Shown in pieces: positions 24,938 to 32,453 of a DNA stretch of 64,000 nt (position 1 is the stretch's first letter; the number at the start of each line of letters is the position of its first letter). Under the pieces are notes generated by a model. The model was given only the letters and a program-made list of their open reading frames with translations, ran no database searches and was not told the origin of the DNA. Source of the DNA: Actinoplanes utahensis (GTDB lineage Bacteria > Actinomycetota > Actinomycetes > Mycobacteriales > Micromonosporaceae); NCBI RefSeq assembly GCF_016862455.1, contig NZ_BOMZ01000083.1, positions 1-64,000 on the forward strand. The letters are read 5' to 3'. The position numbers and the translations under genes were made by a program.

Positions 24938-25104
24938 CACCGGGCCGGCACCGCCACGGACACCTCGCACGACGCCAGGGTACCGGTGACCTTCTTCCGG
25001 GGCCGGCGCGCGCGGGTGAGCAGGCGCCGCCGGTCGGCTTCGGCGATCCGCTCGCGGGTACGGTCGTCGGCCAGATCCATCAACATGCTCGGGTGCATCA
25101 ACAT
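24937..25104 (-). CDS. Conserved-looking small protein coupled to LAL regulator
   Basis: A 55-residue frame starting MLMHPSMLMDLADDRTRERIAEADRRRLL and ending in a basic tail. GGAG lies seven bases before ATG 25104 and the stop overlaps the LAL start by one base. The MHP...LADDRxxER..EADRRRL pattern matches the small uncharacterised actinobacterial proteins that begin MHPxxM and continue with a charged helix. Probably one amphipathic helix. It may be co-expressed leader or a partner of the regulator. Confidence 0.6.
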   Translation of the reverse strand: MLMHPSMLMDLADDRTRERIAEADRRRLLTRARRPRKKVTGTLASCEVSVAVPAR

Positions 25105-25198
25105 GACTCCATTCAAGGCGCGCGGCGGAGTCGGCACATCGGAAGCGGTTGCCTATCTTCGCTGGTCACACGTATCTAGTCGGTGTGGTGGAGGGCGT

Positions 25199-25212
25199 CT
25201 AGGCATACCTAG
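25199..25212. promoter_or_regulatory. Short palindrome upstream of LAL unit and GNAT
   Basis: CTAGGCATACCTAG is a palindrome apart from two central positions, in the 201-bp gap between two divergent genes, 95 bp from the small-protein start and 94 bp from the GNAT start. A binding site is plausible; no regulator can be named. Confidence 0.35.
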
Positions 25213-25305
25213 GGCGGGGCGTGCCACCGCGGGTGTGATCCTCACTTCTGTGACGCGCCCGATAGGAATCCCGTCAGCCGCGGGGTCGTGTGGCAGGCTT
25301 CCCCG

Positions 25306-25875
25306 GTGCCCCAGTCACGCCCCGACGTACGCATCCTTCATCTGACCCCGCCGGCGTTCCACGCCCTGGCCGACGGCGACGCCACCGCGGCCGCCGCGGT
25401 CATCCCGGTGCCGGTCAGCCCGTACCTTCTCGGTCCCGAGTGCCGGCCGGTCTGGCGTATGCGCGCGGCGCAGTGCGACGCCGACCCGGCCGCCGCGGCC
25501 TGGGTCACCGGCCTGGTCTGGGCCGGTTCGCTCGACAAGGCGGTCGGCGCCGCCGGTTTCCACGGCCCGCCGGCCCGCGGCATGGTCGAGATCGGCTACC
25601 GCATCGACCCCGATCACCGCCGCCGTGGTTACGCCCGCGCCGCGCTGGAGTGCCTGCTCGCCCGCGCCGCCCGCGCCGCCACCGTGCACACGGTCCGGGT
25701 CAGCATCGGTCCCGGCAACCTCGCCTCCCGATCGCTGGCCGCCTCGTGCGGTTTCACCCAGGTCGGCGAGCAGTGGGACGACGAGGACGGCCTGGAGCAC
25801 GTCTTCGAGCGCCCCGCCCGGTGGCCCGCGCCCTCCGACCGCCTCACCCGCCGCCGCTTCGCTCTCTCCCGCTGA
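25306..25875 (+). CDS. GNAT-family N-acetyltransferase
   Basis: A 189-residue acetyltransferase of the RimJ/RimL-like group: GMVEIGYRIDPDHRRRGYARAALECLLARA contains the acetyl-CoA loop (RRRGYA), followed by VRVSIGPGNLASRSLAASCGFTQVGEQWDDEDG, the typical N-x-x-S-x-x-x-x-x-x-GF stretch. The start may be GTG 25306 or GTG 25288. Acceptor substrate unknown (protein N-terminus or small amine). Confidence 0.87.
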   Translation: MPQSRPDVRILHLTPPAFHALADGDATAAAAVIPVPVSPYLLGPECRPVWRMRAAQCDADPAAAAWVTGLVWAGSLDKAVGAAGFHGPPARGMVEIGYRIDPDHRRRGYARAALECLLARAARAATVHTVRVSIGPGNLASRSLAASCGFTQVGEQWDDEDGLEHVFERPARWPAPSDRLTRRRFALSR

Positions 25876-25887
25876 GATCCCCGAGGG

Positions 25888-26262
25888 TCACTCGTCGGCT
25901 TCGATGAGCGGGCGGCGGCCGGCGAAGCCCAGATCGGCGCGGTGGTACCAGGTGATGTCGTGGTCGCCTTCGAGCCAGCAGAGCTGGACCGGTACGCCGT
26001 CGAGGTCGGACGGGAAGTCGATCAGGAGCGGGGCGACCCCCTTGAGTTCGGCGCCGGTCTCCTGGATCTCGGCCATCAGCTCGTTGAGGCGGGCCTCGGC
26101 GCCTTTGCGTTCGGGGAGGCCGCCCAGGCCGGTGGGCTCGCCGCCGGGGACCAGGGCGGCGGACAGTTCGACCATGTCGGCGCGCAGGGTGATGATCTCG
26201 GCGATGGCCGGGCGGAGACGGCTCAGCTCGGCGCGAGCTTCCGGGAGCGTGAACAAACCCAT
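25888..26262 (-). CDS. DUF2203 family protein
   Basis: A 124-residue protein matching the DUF2203 family (rubrerythrin-like helix pair then GVPVQLCWLEGDHDITWYHRADLGFAGRRPL, whose WLEGxxxIxxWHxxxxGFAGRxP pattern is the family hallmark). Starts at ATG 26262 with no evident ribosome site, so possibly leaderless. Convergent with the GNAT gene and divergent from the DUF2079 gene. Function unknown. Confidence 0.88.
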   Translation of the reverse strand: MGLFTLPEARAELSRLRPAIAEIITLRADMVELSAALVPGGEPTGLGGLPERKGAEARLNELMAEIQETGAELKGVAPLLIDFPSDLDGVPVQLCWLEGDHDITWYHRADLGFAGRRPLIEADE

Positions 26263-26393
26263 GGGCGAGAGTCTGTCACCCGGCTCCCGGGCGGGTGGCG
26301 GTGGACCTTCCAGTGGTGACATGACCGCCCATACCGGGCGTGGGGCGCCGGCGGGTTTTCCCTGGCGTGCGTGATCGACTAGGTTCTGGGCCC

Positions 26394-27935
26394 GTGCTGT
26401 CGAAAGTGCGGGGCGTGGTTCTCTCCCCATGTACATGGATCGTCGGAATCGCGATCGTGCTGTTCGCCGGCTGGGCGCGGGCGCAGTACGAGGCGCTCAC
26501 CACCGGCGCCTGTGACCTGGGCATCTTCTACCAGGCGGTGCAGGGGTGGGCGTACGGCGGCTGGCCGTACGTCCCGATCAAGGGGTACGTCCAGCTCGGC
26601 GACCACTTCTCCCCCGCGTTCGCGCTGCTCGCGCCGCTGGTGTGGATCCACGACTCGGCGATCACCCTGGTGTACGCGCAGATCGTGCTGATCTGCCTGT
26701 CCGGGGTGCCGATCTACCACATCTTCCGGCGGCAGCACGGCGTCCTGGTCGGCAGCGGGATGCTGATCGCGTACCTGGGCAGCCACGCCGTCTTCGGGAC
26801 CGTCCAGTTCCCGGTGCACGAGGTGATGTTCGGGGCGGTGCTGCTGGCCTGGGGCATGGAACGGATGCTCGCCGACAGGTGGACGCAGGCGACGATCCTG
26901 TTCGCGGCGCTGATCACCGTCAAGGAGGACGGTGGGCTGATGTGCGTGCTGATCGGCCTCTACGCGCTGCTCAACCGGAGGTGGAAGCACAGCGCGTTCC
27001 TGATCGGCTGGGGCGCGACCTGGTTCATCGTGACGCTCAAGTTCATCATCCCGAACCTCAACCCGGGCGGGTTCACGTACGCCAAGGACTATCAGGCCAG
27101 CCTGCACGCGGATTCGATCTTCGGGGGGATCCCGTACATGATCACGCATCCGCTGGACATCCTCGCCCTGATGACCGACCAGCCGGCGAAGCTGGAGACC
27201 TGGCAGCAGCTGCTGATCCCGGTCGGTTTCGCGGCCCTCGCCTCGCCGCTGGCGCTGCTGATCGTGCCGGTGATGCTCAGCCGGATGCTGTCGTCGCGGG
27301 AGACCCAGTGGTCGTCGGGGCTGTACTACGACATGCCGCTGATCCCGATCCTGTTCGCGGCGGTCGCCGACGGGTTCCGCCGGATCGGCGGCTGGGTCGA
27401 CCGGGCCCGTAGGCTGCCCGCGCCCGCCGACTCCGACGAGAAGCCCGCCGGCTCCGAAGGGCAGACGGCCCGGCGCTGGTGGCACGTGCGGACCGCGACG
27501 ATCATGGCGGCGATCGCGGCGCCGGTGTTCATCGGGTTCGCGGTGCAGGACGCCCGCGACAGCCAGGTCGTGAAGTGGTACCAGGGCACCGGCTACCCGT
27601 TCGCCAACGCGTCGATCGTCGGCGAGGCCGAGGACGCGCTGTCGAAGATCCCGCCGGGCGTCCCGGTCCGGGCCACCAACAACATGCTCGTCCCGCTGCT
27701 GCCGACCAACGAGGTCACCCTGATCGGCTCGAACGTCGACAAGGGCGACTGGGCGATCCTCGACGCGTACAACCCGAGCTGCCCGATCAGCCCCAAGGAG
27801 ATCCCGCAGATCATGCGGCAGCTCGACGAGATGGGCTTCCGCCGCGTCTACGAGACCGCCAAGGGCCGGATCGTGGTCCTGCAGCGGACCGCCCCGGCGA
27901 CCGGGCCGATCCGCGGCACGGGAACCGCCAGCTGA
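26394..27935 (+). CDS. DUF2079 polytopic membrane protein
   Basis: A 513-residue membrane protein of the DUF2079 family, related by fold to GT-C glycosyltransferases. Features: TTGACDLGIFYQAVQGWAYG near the N-terminus, LGDHFSPAFALLAPL, HEVMFGAVLLAWGMERM, ITVKEDGGLM (the acidic loop pair), about ten helices and an extracellular C-terminal domain. A sugar-transfer role at the membrane is inference. GTG 26394 is chosen as start; GTG 26340 is possible. It precedes a nucleotidyltransferase by 27 bp. Confidence 0.85.
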   Translation: MLSKVRGVVLSPCTWIVGIAIVLFAGWARAQYEALTTGACDLGIFYQAVQGWAYGGWPYVPIKGYVQLGDHFSPAFALLAPLVWIHDSAITLVYAQIVLICLSGVPIYHIFRRQHGVLVGSGMLIAYLGSHAVFGTVQFPVHEVMFGAVLLAWGMERMLADRWTQATILFAALITVKEDGGLMCVLIGLYALLNRRWKHSAFLIGWGATWFIVTLKFIIPNLNPGGFTYAKDYQASLHADSIFGGIPYMITHPLDILALMTDQPAKLETWQQLLIPVGFAALASPLALLIVPVMLSRMLSSRETQWSSGLYYDMPLIPILFAAVADGFRRIGGWVDRARRLPAPADSDEKPAGSEGQTARRWWHVRTATIMAAIAAPVFIGFAVQDARDSQVVKWYQGTGYPFANASIVGEAEDALSKIPPGVPVRATNNMLVPLLPTNEVTLIGSNVDKGDWAILDAYNPSCPISPKEIPQIMRQLDEMGFRRVYETAKGRIVVLQRTAPATGPIRGTGTAS

Positions 27936-27962
27936 CAGACGGTCCGTGCCACGATGACCGGC

Positions 27963-28655
27963 ATGGATGTGATCGAGCGGTTGATCGCCGACGCGGAAGC
28001 CGATCCGGACGTGCACGGCGTGGTCCTCACCGGGTCGTGGGCGCGCGGCCTGGCCACGGCGCACTCCGACTACGACGTGACGGTGGTGGTCGCGTCCACC
28101 GCGCTGGAACGCTGGCGGCGGATCCGGACGGCACGGCTGGACCAGGCGGCGGTCACGGCGGAGCAGTTCGCCGACACGTCGGTGCATTGGCAGCGGTACG
28201 CCTACCGGGGCGCACGGATCCTCCTCGACCGGCTCGGCGGCGGGGTGGCGGAACTGGTCGCGAAGCAGTCCATCCCGACCGAACGGGAGGCGGCGGGCTG
28301 GTCGCGGGACTTCCTGGACGCGTACGTCAATCAGCTCTACCGGGCGGTGAAGAGCCGCCGCGACGGGTCTCCCGCGGCCGCCCGCCTCGATGAGATCGAG
28401 AGCGTGCAGTGGCTCCTCGCCACGGTGTTCGCGCTGCACGGGCGGCTCCGGCCGTACAACCGGTACCTGGCGTGGGAGCTGGCGACCTATCCGCTGCCGG
28501 AGCCGTGGACGGCGGCGCTCGCCCCGGAACACGTCGCCGACCGGGTCCTCACCCTGTTCCCGGAGGTCGCCGAACTGGCCCGCCGGCGCGGCCACGGCGC
28601 CGTCCTCGACGGCTGGGGCGGCGACATCGCCCTGATCCTGGACGCGGCCCGCTGA
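27963..28655 (+). CDS. Nucleotidyltransferase-domain protein
   Basis: A 230-residue protein with an N-terminal pol-beta-like nucleotidyltransferase core: GSWARG (residues 24-29) and the metal-binding pair DYD (Asp36, Asp38), followed by a helical C-terminal half (DAYVNQLYRAVKSRRDG, QWLLATVFALHGRLRPYNRYLAWEL). This resembles aminoglycoside/lincosamide nucleotidyltransferases and related DUF4111-like proteins, but the substrate cannot be assigned. It is on the same strand just after the DUF2079 gene; its stop abuts the next convergent stop. Confidence 0.8.
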   Translation: MDVIERLIADAEADPDVHGVVLTGSWARGLATAHSDYDVTVVVASTALERWRRIRTARLDQAAVTAEQFADTSVHWQRYAYRGARILLDRLGGGVAELVAKQSIPTEREAAGWSRDFLDAYVNQLYRAVKSRRDGSPAAARLDEIESVQWLLATVFALHGRLRPYNRYLAWELATYPLPEPWTAALAPEHVADRVLTLFPEVAELARRRGHGAVLDGWGGDIALILDAAR

Positions 28656-28988
28656 TCACCAGGCGAGCGCGTCGGTGTAGTACCAGGTGTAGATGAACTG
28701 ACCCTCGAAGTAGACGCCGATGGCGACCTGGGCGGCGGCGTGGAAGAACCTCTCGGAACGCTGCTTCGCCTGGGTCGCGCGGCGGGACCGGGCGCTGTTC
28801 CAGAGGGCCTGCCCGAAGGCGAGGGGCGGCAGGAGCAGGAAGGCCCAGACGAACGGCGAGAGCACCAGCCGGCCGGTCAGGATGCCGGCGCCCACGGCCA
28901 CCAGGACCGCGAGCGAGACGATCAGCAGGGCCCCGGCGGCGACCTCCACGACACGGTGCCGGGCGGGCAGTGTTGCGGTCTCTTCCAT
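28656..28988 (-). CDS. Small membrane protein, unknown
   Basis: A 110-residue protein with two strong hydrophobic helices (residues ~17-38 and 43-60), a basic cytoplasmic segment (NSARSRRATQAKQRSERF) and a third weaker helix near the C-terminus (AAQVAIGVYFEGQFIYTWYY). ATG 28988 follows GGGAGACG. It sits just downstream of the terminator that ends the large protease operon and is probably transcribed on its own. No family recognised. Confidence 0.7.
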   Translation of the reverse strand: MEETATLPARHRVVEVAAGALLIVSLAVLVAVGAGILTGRLVLSPFVWAFLLLPPLAFGQALWNSARSRRATQAKQRSERFFHAAAQVAIGVYFEGQFIYTWYYTDALAW

Positions 28989-29063
28989 CGACGTCTCCCG
29001 TTCTCGGTGCGGACAGCCCTGTGTACCGCCCCGGCGCCAGCGCGGTTCACACGACGGCACACT

Positions 29064-29094
29064 GACCGGACCGGCTCGCATCGCCGGGCCGGTC
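29064..29094 (-). terminator. Terminator of the 11-gene operon
   Basis: Arms 29064-29075 and 29083-29094 pair at 11 of 12 positions around a 7-nt loop, starting 2 bp past the stop codon of the CHAT gene. Its position fits the end of the 18-kb minus-strand transcript. Confidence 0.7.
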
Positions 29095-29096
29095 CG

Positions 29097-32000
29097 TCAC
29101 AGTCGTCCGACGTGCACGAACGGCGCCCACCCGTGCATCGGGTCGGGCGCCGTCTCCTGGTCCCCGCCGGCGTCCCGCACACCGGCCGCGTCGGCGGGCG
29201 CGCCGAGACCGGCGGCCAGGTTGGCGTACTCGGCGGTCAGGACGGTCTCCGGCAGCGCCCGCACCTGGCGCTGGGCCCGGGCCAGGGCGGCGCCGGGCCG
29301 TACCCCGTCGCGCAGATGGGTGTAGAAGTCCCGCATCAGCACCGCGGCGACCGCGTCGTGCACCGGCCACAGCGACACCACGGCGTGTTCGGCTCCGGCG
29401 AGCAGCACGGCCCGGGTCAGCCCGATCAGGTCGCCGCCGTGGGTGGCGGTGCCGGTGCCGGTCCGGCACGCCGACAGGACCACCAGCGCCCCGGTGAGGT
29501 CGAGGCCGAGCAGGTCGGCGACGGTCAGGCGGCTGCCGCCGGCGAGGACGACGTGGGCCAGGTTCGGCGCGCCGGGCGGGACGATCGCATGCGAGGCGAG
29601 GTGCACGACCCCGGCGCCGGGCGCGCGCCGCAGCACGGCGGTGGCGGTGGCACCGGCGCCGAGCAGGGGCGGGCCGGCGCCGAGCAGCCCGGCGACGGCG
29701 AGGGCTTCGCAGCGGGTCCCGGGCAGCGGGGGCGGGCCGGTCCGCGGGTCGAAGGCGGGATCCCCGACGACCAGGGCGTCGCCGAGCCGCAGCGGGCCGC
29801 CGGGCCGCCGGGTCAGCAGCGACACCGCGGGCAGGTACGACACGTCGTGCCGGTCGCCGAGCAGCCCACCGGCCCACGGCAGGGCGTGGAACGGCACCAG
29901 CGCCAGATCCCGGTGCGCGACGATCAGCACCCGGCGCCGCCCGGCGATCCGGTCGGCGAACGGCTCCAGCAGCCGCCCGGCCAGCGCCGCCGCCGAAGCG
30001 GGATCGGTCTCGCCGCCGCGCAGCGCGTCGTGCCAGCGGGCGGTGTGGGTGAGCACGTCCGGGTCCCGGACCGGCCCGGCGCAGGTGATCTCGCCGTCGC
30101 CGGTGGCCGCCCAGCCGACCAGCTCCTGCTCGTACCGGTGGTAGGCGAGCAGCACCGCGTCGCCGGGCAGCGCGGCGACGGCGGCCGCCACGTCCGGCGG
30201 CGGCGCGATCCGGCGGCGCACCAGCCGCTCCTCGACGCGTTCCTCCGCCTCGTCGACGGCCTCCTCGGCCCGGTCGAGCCGGTCGGCGTCGAGTCGCGCG
30301 GCCTCGTGGGCGGCCGCCCAGCGGGACTCCTCGGCGAGCCAGGCGCGGACCGCCCGGCGGACCCGGCCGGGTTCCGCGGACAGGTCAGCGAGCAGCGTGA
30401 ACGGCAGGCCGCGGGCCCGGTCCGAGACGGCCAGGGCGGCGGCGCCGTCACCGGCGGCGACCAGGCCGGTGAGCAGGTCGTGGTAGGCGCCGGCGACGAC
30501 GAGGTCGTCGCTGGCGGCGCTGCGCAGCAGGTCCCGGGCGAGCCGGTTGCGGCGTTCCTCGAAGATGCCGACCGCCGCGGTGGCACGCCGGATCTGCCCG
30601 GCCGTGTCGCCGACCGTGCGGTGCAGCCGGGCCCACAGGGCGTCCAGCAGCCACGGCGGATCGGCGGGCCCGTCCACGCCGGCCAGGGCGAGCGCGGCGA
30701 ACTCGGCCTCGTCCAGCCGCAGGAACAGGTTCGCGGCCTGTTCCGGCGGCATCAGGGTGGACAGGTCGTAGGCGATGGCCAGGGCCTCGTCGCGGCGGCC
30801 GAGGGCGGTCAGCACGGCACAGCGCGGGAAAGCGTCGTCGCCGGCCGCCTCCAGGGCCTGCTCGAACGCGAGCCGGGCGGCTTCCGGGCGGCCCTGGTCG
30901 CGCAGGCGCAGGCCCTCGTACCAGCCGCGCAGCGCCGTGGAACGGCCCCAGGCGAGCGCCACCTCGGAACGGGCCGCGCCGACCGCGGCCATGTCGTCGG
31001 GGTCGGGGCGGACCGGCAGCGCCAGCACCTGACCGAGGCGGATGGCGGCGTCGTCCAGGGCGTCCGGGTCGGCCAGGGCGTTCGCTTCGGCGTACAGTTC
31101 CAGCGCCCGGACCGCGCAGGTGACCCAGTCGAGGGCGGACCGGGGCCGGGGCGCGGTGTCGAGTTCGGCTTCGGCGCGGCGCATCCGGGCCCGCCGGTAC
31201 CCGGCGCCGCCGTAGTCGGCGGCCAGCGCGACCGAGATGGAGGCGCCGTCGAAGCGGTGTCCGTCCGGGCCGCCGAGCCGGCGGGCCAGGCGGACGGTCC
31301 GGTGCGCGCGGGTGAAATCGCCGTCGTCGCGCCAGGCCCGCGCCCGCATCAGCAGCAGCCGCACCAGCCCGGCGCCGAAGGAGCGGCTGCCGTCGCCGCG
31401 GACCCAGTCGCCGACCTGGTCGACCGGTTCCGGTGGCGGCCGCCGTCCGTCGGCGATCAGGTCGACGGCCCGGTGCACGGTGATCAGCGCGGCCAGCGAG
31501 CCGTGCCCGGCCGCCCCGGCCAGCGTTCGCGCGTGTTCCAGATGCTCGTCGCGTTCGGTGGCCCGCCCGGCCAGGCGGGCCAGGTGGGCCCGGCGCAGCG
31601 CGATCGCGGCCTGCCCGGAGCGGCTGCCGATCGCCGCCCACCGCTGCTCGGCCCGCGAGTACAGCTCCCGGGCCGCGCCGAGCGCGTGCGAGCCGGACGC
31701 ATGCAAGCCGGACGCGTGCAAGCCGGACGCGTGCAAGCCGGGCGCATGCAAGCCGGGCGCAGGTAAGCCGGGCGCGCCGAGCGTCTCGACGTGGCCGGCG
31801 GGTTCGGCGAGCCAGTCGCCGCGGACCAGGTCGAGGTGCGCCTGCGCGGCCGCGTCGCCGTCGGCGAGGGCGGCGGCCTGCTGCAGCGCGGCCTCCGCGG
31901 CGGCCGGGTCGGCGTCCCGGTGGGCGAGGTCGGCGCAGGCCAGAGCCAGGTACGACCGGGCCGCCGGCCCCAGACCCGGCCAGCCGGCGGCGGCCGCCGC

Positions 32001-32453
32001 GAGCCGGCGCCGGCGCCGCGCCGCCAGCAGGGACAGCCCGGCCCGGTGCTCGTCCTCGCTCATCGCCCGGACGGTGAACAGGTCGGGCAGCAGGACGGTG
32101 GCCAGGATCCCGAGCGGGCTGTGCCGGGCGGTCTCCGGCACGGCCTCGTCGGCCGCCCGCAACGCGGTGACCGCGTCGTCGGTGAGCATCGACCCGGTTC
32201 CGGGGAACGACCACTGCCGGTCGAAGACGATCACCGCGTGTTCCAGGACGGCCCGGGTGCCGTCCGGCCCGCCGCCGGCCGCGTGCAGACAGTGCCGGGC
32301 CCGGCCGGGTTCCCCGGCGGCCAGCGCGGCGGCGGCCGCGGTGAGCGCGTCCGACGGCGGCCAGTACCGGCCCGGCCCGGCCGCCGGGTCGATCCGGTGC
32401 TGTCCGGCCAGCAGCAGCGCCGCGACCAGGTCGCCACGGGTCGCCGGGGTCAT
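29097..32453 (-). CDS. CHAT-domain protease with helical repeats
   Basis: An 1118-residue protein, last gene of the operon. The first ~800 residues are Ala/Leu/Arg-rich helix pairs resembling divergent TPR repeats, interrupted near residues 227-257 by a pentapeptide array (GLHAS type). The C-terminal ~300 residues are a CHAT domain (caspase clan CD): LLIVAHRDLALVPFHALPW-like strand, then His955 in HLASHA and Cys996 in LSACRTG form the catalytic dyad, followed by GGDLIGLTRAVLLAGAEHAVVSLWPV. CHAT proteases cleave protein partners in cell-death and defence pathways. ATG 32453 overlaps the caspase stop (ATGA). It is the likely effector or a processing protease for the neighbouring gene products. 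Confidence 0.92.
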   Translation of the reverse strand: MTPATRGDLVAALLLAGQHRIDPAAGPGRYWPPSDALTAAAAALAAGEPGRARHCLHAAGGGPDGTRAVLEHAVIVFDRQWSFPGTGSMLTDDAVTALRAADEAVPETARHSPLGILATVLLPDLFTVRAMSEDEHRAGLSLLAARRRRRLAAAAAGWPGLGPAARSYLALACADLAHRDADPAAAEAALQQAAALADGDAAAQAHLDLVRGDWLAEPAGHVETLGAPGLPAPGLHAPGLHASGLHASGLHASGSHALGAARELYSRAEQRWAAIGSRSGQAAIALRRAHLARLAGRATERDEHLEHARTLAGAAGHGSLAALITVHRAVDLIADGRRPPPEPVDQVGDWVRGDGSRSFGAGLVRLLLMRARAWRDDGDFTRAHRTVRLARRLGGPDGHRFDGASISVALAADYGGAGYRRARMRRAEAELDTAPRPRSALDWVTCAVRALELYAEANALADPDALDDAAIRLGQVLALPVRPDPDDMAAVGAARSEVALAWGRSTALRGWYEGLRLRDQGRPEAARLAFEQALEAAGDDAFPRCAVLTALGRRDEALAIAYDLSTLMPPEQAANLFLRLDEAEFAALALAGVDGPADPPWLLDALWARLHRTVGDTAGQIRRATAAVGIFEERRNRLARDLLRSAASDDLVVAGAYHDLLTGLVAAGDGAAALAVSDRARGLPFTLLADLSAEPGRVRRAVRAWLAEESRWAAAHEAARLDADRLDRAEEAVDEAEERVEERLVRRRIAPPPDVAAAVAALPGDAVLLAYHRYEQELVGWAATGDGEITCAGPVRDPDVLTHTARWHDALRGGETDPASAAALAGRLLEPFADRIAGRRRVLIVAHRDLALVPFHALPWAGGLLGDRHDVSYLPAVSLLTRRPGGPLRLGDALVVGDPAFDPRTGPPPLPGTRCEALAVAGLLGAGPPLLGAGATATAVLRRAPGAGVVHLASHAIVPPGAPNLAHVVLAGGSRLTVADLLGLDLTGALVVLSACRTGTGTATHGGDLIGLTRAVLLAGAEHAVVSLWPVHDAVAAVLMRDFYTHLRDGVRPGAALARAQRQVRALPETVLTAEYANLAAGLGAPADAAGVRDAGGDQETAPDPMHGWAPFVHVGRL
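31684..31773. repeat. 15-bp tandem repeat, six units, in CHAT gene
   Basis: Six consecutive 15-bp units of the form GC(A/G)TGCAAGCCGG(A/G)C encode, on the minus strand, a Gly-Leu-His-Ala-Ser/Pro pentapeptide array between two helical regions. Length change by slipped-strand replication would stay in frame. Confidence 0.9.
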
